A stretch of DNA of 64,000 nt from Diphasiastrum complanatum. Lineage: Eukaryota > Streptophyta > Lycopodiopsida > Lycopodiales > Lycopodiaceae. A program made the translations under genes and the position numbers. Positions 54,111 to 64,000 of the stretch are shown one piece after another; positions within the stretch are counted from its first letter, which is position 1, and the number at the start of each line of letters is the position of its first letter. The stretch spans positions 52,968,728-53,032,727 of the forward strand of contig CM055098.1 of NCBI GenBank assembly GCA_029204225.1. Direction: 5' to 3'. Under the pieces are notes generated by a model. That model was not told where the DNA came from. It saw only the letters and a list, made by a program, of their open reading frames with translations, and searched no databases.

Positions 54111-55391
54111 TTAAATTGGATCCACAAAAAATAACTCTTTGTAGTACCTCCGTAGATGACCACCATTGACGACAGTGTCTAGGAGTACTTTGTCAAGTGT
54201 TTGCAGTTGGATTGCTCCATTAGGGAATATTTTATTGATAACATAAGGTCTTTCGCTTCTGAATTTCAATTTTTTTGGATGCTTCTTAAATGTGTAAAGA
54301 AGCACCTGATCACCTAAGTGTAAATCTTTAGAACGCAGGTGATGATCGTGCCAAGCCTTTTGGGAACGTTTGTTAACCAATTGTGCGTGATACAATATAA
54401 GTCAGGTCTCACACAATTGAGCTAACGTAAAGAGCCTGATTTTTACTTGTTGTTCAATGGTAGCTTTCTCACATAGATCCATGGAGAAGGCTTGCATAAC
54501 TCGCAAGGATGGTACCAAGAATTCAACAGACATTACTGCCTCTTGACCATATACAAGATGGAATGGGGTAACCGATCCAGTGGCCTTCTTGGGAATTGTG
54601 CGGTATGCCTAGATAGTAGAGAGTAGTTTGGTTTCCCAATCAGATTGGCTTGTTTCTACTATCTTGGTTAAGTTCTTACAAATTGTCTTGTTGGTGGATT
54701 CTGCCTGGCCATTACATCTAGGATACTACGGAGTACTTTTGCGGTGAACAACAAGATAATGGCGGAGGAGATTATCGGTCACTTCATTTAAGAAGTGAGT
54801 GCCTCGATCACTAACAAGCTCTATTGGACAGCCAAAGCACATAATAATGTTTCCATAAATAAAACGCGTGACGGTCTTGGTAGTGGCGTTCTTTGTTGCA
54901 CATGTCTCAACCCATTTAGTGGCGTAATTTGTTGCTATTAGAATATAACGAGCTTGAGTGTGTTTTGCTGCCAGACTTATTGGTCCAACAAAGTTGATAC
55001 CCCACTTATGGAAGGCTTCGCCTTCTATAATGGGTGTCAACGGTGTGAAGTTGGCTTTTGTATTTTTCTTGGCTCGTTGGCAGACATCACACGTTTTAAT
55101 GATAGCAAAAGTATCCTTAAACATGGATGGCCACCATAAACCCGCTCGAAGAATGATTTTAGCAGCCGCTTCAGCCGAGAAGTGACCGCCGCCAATGCCT
55201 TCATGAGCCTGAGATATGATAGGACATATCTCATATTCATAAACGCACCTGTGTATAATATCATCAACATCCCTTTTGTATAACTGTCCTACTATGAGTT
55301 GAGAGTGCTGCTTTTAGCAAAAAAATTTTTTTTGCTATCGTACTCATGCCTTCTTTGAGTCGTTAGGAACTGAGTAATTTCCTCAACCCAC
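54111..55391 (-). pseudogene. Gypsy integrase (OTA-type by resemblance)
   Basis: Minus strand, in order: LWVEEITQFLTTQRR, LYKRDVDDIIHRCVYEYE, EGIGGGHFSAEAAAKIILR (zinc domain His), WWPSMFKDTF, CDVCQRAKKN (zinc Cys pair), FHKWGINFVGPI, YILIATNYATKWVE, ELVSDRGTHFLNEV. Further on come YHAQLVNKRSQKAWHDHH, LGDQVLLYTFKKHPKKLKF and LRRYYKELFF, the C-terminal end. The sequence resembles Ogre/Tat/Athila integrases. Frames shift at about 55110 and 54726-54400. It is cut at 55391 by a copia LTR, and RT and RNase H are not in the window. Confidence 0.88.
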
Positions 55392-55394
55392 AAG

Positions 55395-56454
55395 TGTTGA
55401 AGAGAGAGAGGATGGAAGAATAAATGACGAACATGAACGAGAAACGAACTTGAACAAAAAATGTTCGTGTGCAGCGGAATGAATTATTTGACTCTCTCCG
55501 TAAGCATGACTATGCCTATCAGAATGAAGAGAACTTTAGTGATAGAAATCACAGTCATTCTAGATTACGTAGCCAAACATTTAATGGATGAAGTGCTAGA
55601 TGAATAATTTGTCACGAATTGCAAGACAAATTATCTGTCGGGAATGATTTGTGAAGAGCTAGACTATGCTCGACTGATAATTAGTCGCGAAGTATTTGTA
55701 AAAGACAAGACTAAAAGTTGATAGTCTATTACTAGATAGAGCGACTAGAAAGATCAGACAAAATGAAGAACAAGCATAGCAATATTGACACAGATTTGAA
55801 TGCAAAACAAAGACCTGTATCAGATTAAGTATATCATGTATACAAGTTAATAATGCGGCAACGCACAATACAATAGCGGATGAAACCGCATGCCCTACGA
55901 AGTCTATTTTGTCTGTAATGAGGAATGAAACCTCTTCACTTAGTCTCTTCTTATCTCGCTTCTCATCTAACTCTCTCTATCTCAAATACACGAATGGTAT
56001 CGAATATATATACATAATATTACAGGTGTGCAGATGTGAAAGTACAGAGTGGATGTGATGTCTCTAGGAGATCGTGGGTGGCTGCAATCGTTGTCCAAAC
56101 TATTAGCGCAACTACATGGAGTGAGCGTAAAAAGGGTGCGACATCAGCCAGTGCTGAAGTGAACGTTGGTGATGATGCGAAAAGTGGGTCACTCTTATGA
56201 ATGGCCTTAGGATAAGATTTACAGGGTGCCTTAGATTTTAGGGCACCTTTGGCATTCTATAGGATAGTGTACTCTTTTCGCATGTCACTATAACCTGCGT
56301 AAAAACACAGTGTTTGCGATTCTTTCGCCGTTTATTCGTCTGTGCGAATTTGCATGTAAATATGCAGGCTACGTGACAACATTAGTAAATATGCAACAAG
56401 AATGGAGGCAGATTAAAAATGGGATTTAGGAGAGTAGAAGGAGTAAATCCAACA
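55395..56454 (-). repeat. Copia 3' LTR (about 1060 bp)
   Basis: Inferred from TGTTGAAGAG at 55395 and CCAACA at 56454, which form a terminal inverted repeat, and from the polypurine tract at 56455-56467. No second copy is in the window. Confidence 0.65.
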
Positions 56455-56467
56455 CCCCCCCCCCCTT
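56455..56467 (-). other. Polypurine tract with G run
   Basis: Minus-strand AAGGGGGGGGGGG directly before the LTR start TGTTGGATTT. The homopolymer length may be unreliable. Confidence 0.75.
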
Positions 56468-56499
56468 AATCTGGATCCATGAATGCCTTGATCTTCAAA

Positions 56500-59400
56500 C
56501 TGAGCAATGCACAAAATTTGTTGTGTGCATTAATACTGAGTGCTTTCGTGAAAATGTCTGCAGCCATGTCCTATGTTCTGCAGTACGTTAAGCTTACCTC
56601 CTTGTCGAGAACCTTGCCCCTGATGTAGTGATATCTGATCTCAATGTGCTTACTCCTAGAATGAAATCCAGGCTTGGCCGATAAGGCAATAGCACTTTGG
56701 TTATCACAAAACAAAATTGTAGGGTTGTACTGATACAGATTGATGTCTGACAACAAATTTCTTAACCAAAATGCTTCTTTAATAGATTGAGAAGCAGCAA
56801 TGTATTCTGCTTCAGTAGAAGAAAGTGCAATAGAGAATTTCTTACGATTGTTCCATGAAATAGGACCGCCGTTGAAGAAGAATGTAAATCTAGATGTGGA
56901 TTTACAATTGTCTGCATCTCCTTCCTAGCTTGCATCAGAATAGCCACTGAGTTGATGAAGATTATCGTTGCTGACATCTCCATAGCAGATGCACTGGTCC
57001 ATGGTAGCTCGAATATGTCTCATGAGTCGAATAAGAGCCTTCGAATGGGTAATGCCAAGATTAGTCATATATTGGTTGAGTGAGCTTACTGCAAAAGAGA
57101 TATCTGGTCTTGTACAGACCATTGCGTACATGAGAGATCCAAGTATCGATCAATATAGATATTCTCTCATCTGCTCCTCTTCTTGCTTGGTTTGGGGACA
57201 TTGGTCCTTTGACAGATGCAGACTTGGATCCATTGGTGAGTGAGCTAATTTACAATTCATCAAATAATGTCTGTTAAGAACATTGTGAAGATACCTTTGT
57301 TGAGTGATGTAAATCAGTCAATTTTCTCTGTCTTTGTGGATTTGAATTCCAAGACAGAAGTGAGCTTCGCCCAGATCACTCATGTCGAATTCTAAGAACA
57401 GCATTTTGGTATTGTTGCTGAAGAGCAATGTATCATCAACGTACAAGATGATGATAATGAAGGATTGCTGCACTGACCTTTAATGAACATTGCAATCAGC
57501 AGTGTCTGGTTTGAATCCTTGTTCACTGAGGAATGTGTTGATCCTCTGAAATCAAACTCTGGTAGACTGTTTCAAGCCATACATTGCTTTGTGGAGTTTA
57601 CAGGCACGATTCTTCATGCCTTCCAGAACGTATACTTCGGGCTAGATCATGTAGATATCTTCTTGTATGACTCCGTTCAGATAGGCTGTTTGTACATCAA
57701 GTTGATGTACTTCGAGGTCGACAGCTGCAGCATAAGACAAGAGCATTCGGATCGACGAATGTTTGACTATTGGACTAAAAGTCTCACTATAGTCGACATT
57801 CGAGATTTGGGTAAATCCTCGGGCTACTAGTCTAGCCTTCCTTCGATCAATTGCTCCGTTGGCATTATATTTGATCTTAAAGATCCATTTGCAATCAATA
57901 ATATTGCAGCCAATAGGAGTTTCGACTAATGACCATGTTTGACTCTCTGTCCATGGCTTCTCTCCAGAGATCAGAGTCTGGTTGGTTGAGTGCCTCTTCG
58001 ACTGTCGTCGATTCCTACATTAAGAGATAGGTAGACTCAGGAGTATACCTTGTGGGTTGTGTGCGCACTCGGCTTGATCTTTTGGGATGATTTGACTGAT
58101 GAACTGCTCCTGAGACTTGTTGCTGGGTAGCAGCAATATCTTTGTCTGATTCGCTATCTCGAAGTGGGTCGACAATAGACACACCTGAGCCAGAAGCTCG
58201 GACTGTCCTGTCAATGGCAGGAGATGTAGGTTCTTCTTGAGCAATATCCTTGCCTTTGAGGTCGACAAATTGATCCTCGATAAAGATTGTATCCCGGCTA
58301 TACAAGAGTTGCTGGATATCAGGATCGTACAGCTTGTAGGTGTTATCAGACGAAGTATATCCGATCAGGATGGTCTTGAGACCTTGGAAGTCCAATTTCT
58401 TCCTTGTGTCTTTTGGGATCTGCGTGTAGACAATGCACCCGAACACTCTTAGATTCTTCAAAGAAGGCTTAGAGCCTGTCCAAACCTCGTGGGGTGTCTT
58501 GTCTGAGAGGGCCTTGGTCGAACATTTGCTGTGGAGGTAAGCTACAGTGGAGACAGCTTCAGCCCATTTCTAGGGCAACGATGCATGCTATAGCATACAC
58601 TTAGCAGATTTGACCAAAGTACGGTTCTTCATCTCAACTAAGCCATTAGACTGAGGATTGTAAGGAGTGATGAATTGCTGCTTAATGCCTTGGCCTTGAC
58701 AATACTCCTTAAACTCAACAGAGATGTATTCTCCACCGTTGTCTGACCTTAGGGCCTTGATTGTCCTTCCAGTCTCCTTTTCTGCACGCTCCTTGAAGAT
58801 TCTGAAGCAGTTGAAAGCTTTTGATTTATTCTTTAGGAAATACACCATCATCCTTCTGGAGAATTCGTCAATAAAGGTTATAATATACTTGGGATCCTTC
58901 AGGAAGGATTTCTCATTGGGCTACAAATATCTGAATGTACAACATCTAGCAATCCTCTAGCAATATGTTGATGGCTTGACTTAAATGGTTTCCTTGTCTG
59001 TTTACCAACTAGACAATCTTGACAAACAGGTAACTCGATTTTTTCGCAAGGATAGTCGAGATCAAGAACAATAGATTGTCTAGACATTCGTTGTACAACA
59101 GCATGATTTAAATGACCAAGTCTATAATGCCAAAGTAAATCTTTATTTGTATGAATTGAAGTACTGAGAGCCTGACTAGAGTCAGAAAAGCAATGACTTA
59201 ATTTATACAAGTATCCATGCCTCTTTCTGAGTGCTAGGATCTTGCCAGTCCTATCAACTACTTTACACTGATCACATTCGAACTCTACTCTATGTCCTAA
59301 ATCTGTGATTCTACTTATAGAGAGCAGATTCGTAGATAAATTTGGTACATACAGGACTTTAGAGAGTAGCTTAGATTGATCATTTGCAAACCATAATCTT

Positions 59401-59640
59401 ATAGTGCCTTCACCTTTGATAGCTTGTGTGCTATTGTCACCAAGGTGAACGAACTTCTAGGTATTGTAAGGTGTATAGGACTCAAAACAGCCAATGAGGC
59501 TAGTCATGTGCTGACTGGCTCTGGAATTCAGGAACCAAGAACTGTCCCCAGATGCTTCTTGATGGTTGGTCATGAAGGCATCATGATTTGCTTCTTGAAT
59601 AGGCTGTGGAGCTTCTGCAGCTACATTTAGTTAGAAATAG
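56500..59640 (-). pseudogene. Degenerate copia pol (protease to RNase H)
   Basis: From 59640 downward on the minus strand: protease FLNSRASQHMTS (the usual D-S-G-A is N-S-R-A), NLLSISRITDLGHRVEF, LLWHYRLGHLNHAVV, CQDCLVGKQTRKPF, VVHSDICSPM. Integrase: KTFNCF-like region, ALRSDNGGEYISVEFKEYC, TPYNPQSNGLVEMKNRTL, then NLRVFGCIVYTQIPKDTRKK and YSRDTIFIEDQF. RT (57900-57250) is decayed. RNase H: YAMVCTRPDISFAVSSLNQY, SGYSDAS, FCDNQSAIALSAKPGFHSRS and KHIEIRYHYIRGK. Many stops. Gag and 5' LTR are missing. The element lies in the gypsy integrase above. Confidence 0.88.
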
Positions 59641-60037
59641 TAAGCTCAACTGTGATTGTAGTTTACAGTTATGTACTATTTTAGTTTGGTAGGCTTTAGT
59701 AAAAAAGCTAGCTTGGGGGCTTGTCCCGAGCCGATAATGGGAGTTTACCTGTATATAGCCTAAAATGCCACGTAGAGGCCAATAGTGAATTTCATGCATT
59801 TATTAGGTCTATGCCACGTGGCATCCCCATGCAAAGGGGACCTTTACTTGTATATGTATCAGTCTCTTTGAAATATAGATGCTTTTGCTTTGTGAGCTCT
59901 GTGCTTGATGTGAGCTCCTCCATCACTCTGTTACTTGTGGATGCTGTTTATGGTTTCGATGGTTAGCAATCAGTTAGTGATTGCATCTCTAATCTGCACT
60001 CTCCACTAGATTAGAATTTTCACATAGAATGTTAACT
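59641..60037 (+). mobile_element. LTR-like segment before a primer-binding site
   Basis: About 400 bp ending GTTAAC next to TGGTATCAGAGCT. Contains CCACGTGGCA and a GTATATGTATC run. No partner LTR was seen, and the left border is uncertain. Confidence 0.45.
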
Positions 60038-60050
60038 TGGTATCAGAGCT
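60038..60050 (+). other. Primer-binding site (tRNA-iMet)
   Basis: TGGTATCAGAGCT on the + strand, a good match to the other sites in the window. Confidence 0.8.
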
Positions 60051-61646
60051 TTAGGTTGTGGAGGAACGTGCACGATCGAAGCTCTTGGAAGAGTGATTCC
60101 ATCTATGGTAGCATCAGAACCCAGCAATGGTAAGGATGTCGTACGAGGTACAGGATGGTCCAGGGTGATCGGAGACACAAAGCCCTTTGATTCGAAATGG
60201 TATGAAATCGATTTGCTGAATCAAAGTAAAAAAATTGGATAGAAGGGAAGCTATGGGACAGCCAAAGGAAAAGTGCTCATAACAGAGATGCAATTCTCAG
60301 TAGTTGATCAAAAGGTAGTTCCAAAGTCATGCAGTAGAATTTATTCTTTTCAGACCAGGGGTTTATAGAGAAAAAAAAGCTTGGATCTTGCATTGTAGGA
60401 GATTGTTTTTGCTATTGTAAGAAGCTAAGGTAGGGTGCTGAAACAGCAAAATAATGATTGCAAGAAGCCATGCTCAGCCTTGGAAGGATGGAGCAGCAAT
60501 TGGCAACTCTCTCAGATAGCCAAAAACAAGGCAAGGGTTTTCAGAAGAAAAAGCATGGATCTTGTGATGTAGAATAGCTTCTTCCAATCTGTAAAAACTC
60601 ACAGAGGAGCGCCCTACAAGTATAAACATGGTTGCAAGAGGTTGTGGGCAGTCATGGAGCTTTGGAGGAGATGTGCTGATCTGAACAAGGGAGCAGCCAT
60701 AACAAGGAAGGAGCTTCCATGGAAGAGAAAGGAGGGCTTTTGGAGTCCAATAAGGGCCATTTTGGAGCCTGTAAAAGCTTGTACAGAGTTGACGGACAGA
60801 GTGACGACATCGTTAAGGGAGAAATGCATTTTGATGTGTTCTTGATACCATTCGATGGAGCAGGAGATAAGTGACCCAATGAGGTACGGTTTTCACTATT
60901 TGGTGACTTATGTGCCAAATTAAGCCCAATTTTTGGCTGAAAGTCTGCAGGATAGGCTAGGAAAAGGGCGTGTGCCTATAGCCAAGGAGCTTTAAAGCGG
61001 TTCTCAAGAAGTTTTGAAGAGCCTAAGCACAGTATATTGTGAGGGAGAGCGAAAAGGCGGAATTGCATTGGAGAAAGCTAGAAGATGCAGAAAACTTGCA
61101 ATGAGGCATCGTGAAATTCTTAATTGGCAAAAATTGAGAGAAGGAAACCAACCACAGGAGAGAGCCAGACATGGTGCCGCATTATGCCGATGGACATGGT
61201 GAAATAGTTCATATCTATTGGTTCAACTTTTTGGAAGTTTGAACTAACCAAGCTCAAGGGAAGCTTGGAGGGGGCCTCTCAAGGTGAAAATCGACAAGGG
61301 CATTGTCAGATTCGGTGGTTGTGGTTGCTTCACATGATTTTGCAAGGAGAAATGTCACGGTTGAGGAGATGTTTACACTAGCTTAATGGTGGCAATGCAG
61401 GCGGTCATAAGGTTCTCTGTATGTCACAATATACATTATGATCGAGAAATATATATATATATTTATTTATCTCCACCGTGTGGAGTTTACAAGATAGCTA
61501 AACAGAGAATAACAAGAGTAGTTAACGCTAATCAAATAATCAGTTACTCTTTGTCATTGCTACCCATTTCAGCTGGGTGTGAAGTCTAAGACTCCAAGCC
61601 TGTTGAGCTGCCAACTGGCAGCGAGAAAGATTCTCCTTCATTTCTT
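60051..61646. other. No recognisable gene after the primer site
   Basis: No gag or pol motif follows the primer site. Short frames such as 60642-60845 (+) lack domains. A small (AT)n run lies at about 61449-61461. It may be a non-autonomous element's interior. Confidence 0.4.
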
Positions 61647-64000
61647 TCATTTCCTTTCGTTCTTTTTGTTCTTTCTGTGTCTTTTCGTTTTGCGTCTCTT
61701 TGCGGTTCTTGCGGTCTTGGAGGTATGTTTATGATTCACGAATCGTTCATACTTCGTTTGTCTCAGAAGCATGCTGACTTTTACGAATCGTTCGACCTTC
61801 GAGTCAAGGCTCGTTGACTTTCGTGTTGCAACCAAGTTGAAGGAGTTTATCATTTCTAACACTCCCTCTTGAACCTTATAGCTTTGCAAGTTTAATCCAA
61901 TTGACTTTCTTTGCTTGGCAAAGAGTGGTTTGTCAAGTGGCTTCGTGAGCAGATATGCAATCATGTCTTTAAATTTTATGTGTTGGACCTGAAGCTCTCC
62001 TTTCAAGATCAAATCTCGAATGTGATGGTACTTTAGAGGTATGTGTTTTGTCTTTGAACGGAAGACATGATCCTGGGACAGACATCGTGCATGGCCCTTC
62101 TTGTGGTATCCCGATTGCTTCTAGCATCATCTACAGCCACACTACTTCGTTCGCCACCTTTGAAGCTGCGACGTATTTAGCTTCGCAAGAGGATTGAGCT
62201 AACAAGGTTTGCTTTTTGCATATCCAGCTAATTGCAGCTCCACACGCTATGTCCAGTTATGGACTTGCTGTCATCTTTGTAGCTTGCCCAGTTCGCATCA
62301 CTGTAGTGATGTAGCTTGAATCCTTTTCTTTCATTTTTTGCTCTGTAAATTAATCCCATATTATGGGTACCCTTCAGATACTGTAGGATTCGTTTCGCCT
62401 TTTGCCAATGTGCCATGCCAGGATTGGAAGAGAATTGGCTCAAGGCATAAACAGAAAAACTAGATAGGGTCTGGTACAAATTGTAAGGTACATCAGACTA
62501 CCGATTAGGTTCTGCTGGGGTACACCTGCCATCTTCTGTTCTTCCTCTTCTGTTTTTGGGGCAATCCTGCTTCGTCAGCTTGGCTCCAGCTATCATTGGT
62601 GTGGCCTTTTCTTTGTAGTCCATCATGTGATACTGCTTGAGCACCTTTCTGGCGTATTCTGACTGACTCAAGTGCATTTCGCCCTTTGTTCGATCTCTTC
62701 TGATCTCCAGCCCAAGGCATTTTGTTGTTTCTCCAAGGTCTGTGATCTCATAACTTTCAAAAATCTGTCTCTTCGTGTCCATCAAGGAATTCCTATCATT
62801 AGGGAATCATCCACGAAAATAGTCAGTATCACAAAATCTTTTTCTACTCTTTTTATGTAGACATTACAGTCTGGTTGTGTAGGATTGAAGTCTAGAGACT
62901 TCAGAAGACTATCGAGCTTCTTATACCAAGCTCGTGATGCCTATTTTAGACCATAGATGCATCTCTGCAACTGACAGACATATTGTCGATTGTCGGGGTC
63001 TTCAAATCCTTCAGGCTGTTTCATGAAGATTTCCTTCTCTAGATCTCCATAGAGAAAGGCTGTTTTCACATCAATCTGGTGAGTTTCCAGATTGTGTTGT
63101 GTGGCGTATGCAAGGAGTAGTCGTATGCTTGTCATCTTGACCATTGGCGAATATGTGTCAAAATAATCAACACCATATCTCTGTGTGTAGCCCTTCACGA
63201 CAAGCCTTGCCTTGTAGCGGCCAATGGTGCCATTTGATTTCATTTTTTTTCTTGTATACCCACTTACAGTCGACTATCTTTCTATTTTTTGGCAGTGGCT
63301 CTAGTGTCCATGTCTCGTTTCGCCTCATCAACTCGATCTCCTCTGATAATGTCTGCTTCCAGAATTCTCCCTATGGACTCGATCTCCTATGATATTGTCT
63401 GCTTCCAGAATTCTCCCTATGGACTCTGGATAGCTTCTTGATATGTTGTTGGCTCTTCAGTGAAGCTGTAGTACTCGAACTGCGTGTCTTTGCTCCACTA
63501 AAGATTGTTAGAGTAACGGTCTGGAGGCCTTCTTTGTCTTGTTGACCTTCTAGGTTCATTTTATCTCTACTCGAACGTCTCTTGTTCGTGGGGTTGATCT
63601 TCTGCTTCCTACTGCTCTGGAGTCTGTGGCTCTGCATTTTGATTTGACGTTTGTCCTCGATCTCCCTCTTGAATTGGCAACAGTGTGAAGATCTCATGGC
63701 CTCTTTCGTCTTTCAGTCCAAAAAATGTAGACTCATCGAACTTCACATCTTTGCTTGAAACAAACTTTTTCGTGGTTGGATCGTAGAGTCTATACACTTG
63801 TGATCCGTTCGAGTATCCGACCATGATGGTTTTCTCTAATTTATCATCGAGCTTGCCTCTTTTTTCTTTTGGAATGTGCTTGTATGCTGCACATCCAAAC
63901 ACACGAGAGATTGGGCTTTCTGCCTGTCCACATTTTGTATGGTGTTTTATTTTCCAGCGCTATCGTTGTTGATCCATTCTGCAAGTGTATAGCTACAGCT
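61647..64000 (-). pseudogene. Copia pol 3' half (integrase end, RT, RNase H), running off the window
   Basis: From 63902: FGCAAYKHIPKEKRGKLDDK, MVGYSNGSQVYRLYDP, SKDVKFDES; RT: SNGTIGRYKARLVVKGYTQ, GVDYFDTYSPMVKMTSIRLL, QIDVKTAFLYGDLEKEIFM, CIYGLK; ITDLGETTKCLGLEI; then ILQYLKGTHNMGL, YSDANWASYKDDSKSITGHS, CEAKYVAASK and MIAYLLTKPLDKPLFAK. The polypurine tract CTCCCTCTTGAA (+) is at 61862-61873, and LTR-like sequence begins TGTTAGAAATG (minus) at 61861. Several frameshifts. The 5' half lies beyond 64000. Confidence 0.88.
63332..63423 (+). repeat. 46-bp tandem duplication inside copia pol
   Basis: 63332-63377 and 63378-63423 both begin CTCGATCTCCT and end CCCTATGGA, with a few differences. 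It lies between the integrase and RT coding parts and would shift the frame (46 is not a multiple of 3). Confidence 0.93.

Overview
The window looks like plant nuclear DNA. It has spliced exons with GT–AG borders, long TE-filled introns, Ty1/copia and Ty3/gypsy elements primed by initiator tRNA-Met (TGGTATCAGAGC), LINEs and very long GA/CT microsatellites. A seed-free plant (fern or lycophyte) or a gymnosperm would fit, because the host sirtuin resembles bacterial/archaeal sirtuins more than the usual plant SRT1/SRT2 types. That placement is a weak inference. No rRNA, tRNA, CRISPR or bacterial-type feature was seen.

Only one host gene is convincing: a sirtuin on the + strand. Five exons lie at 3520-3604, 8125-8272, 11066-11182, 11742-11894 and 21508-21678 (stop). 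They keep a single reading frame over 18 kb. The N-terminal exon(s) with the GAGIS motif appear to lie left of the window. Its introns hold copia and gypsy fragments, one gypsy element with matching LTRs and target-site duplication (12329-17189), and three GA/CT tracts of about 65-69 bp that are complementary in the transcript and bracket the exons.

Layout. 1-3260: two head-to-tail LINE remnants whose 3' ends share a covarying two-helix RNA structure. 3426-21678: the sirtuin. 22405-29599: a minus-strand copia element with both LTRs, whose pol is replaced by an antisense gypsy gag-protease segment and an unknown coiled-coil ORF. 29600-32935: AT-rich sequence with minisatellites. 32936-36890: stacked fragments of copia RNase H, gypsy RT, LTRs and a cluster of four tRNA-Met primer-binding sites. 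37695-47654: a + strand gypsy element split by a very young copia element (41204-47360, 682-bp LTRs, TSD CTTCT). 47655-51080: a + strand copia element, truncated in integrase. 51080-53700: unassigned sequence carrying two arrays of a 25-bp minisatellite that also occurs before the gypsy gag at 37.7 kb. 54111-55391: gypsy integrase, cut by a copia element (55395-59640). 59641-61640: an LTR-like segment with a primer-binding site, then unassigned DNA. 61647-64000: the 3' half of a minus-strand copia element that runs off the window.

Most transposon ORFs are broken. The copia element at 41204-47360 is nearly intact, with one frameshift and one stop seen. The history is layered: gypsy hosts are cut by copia elements, and a degenerate copia element has taken up gypsy sequence. 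All comparisons here were made by eye; no alignment or database search was run.
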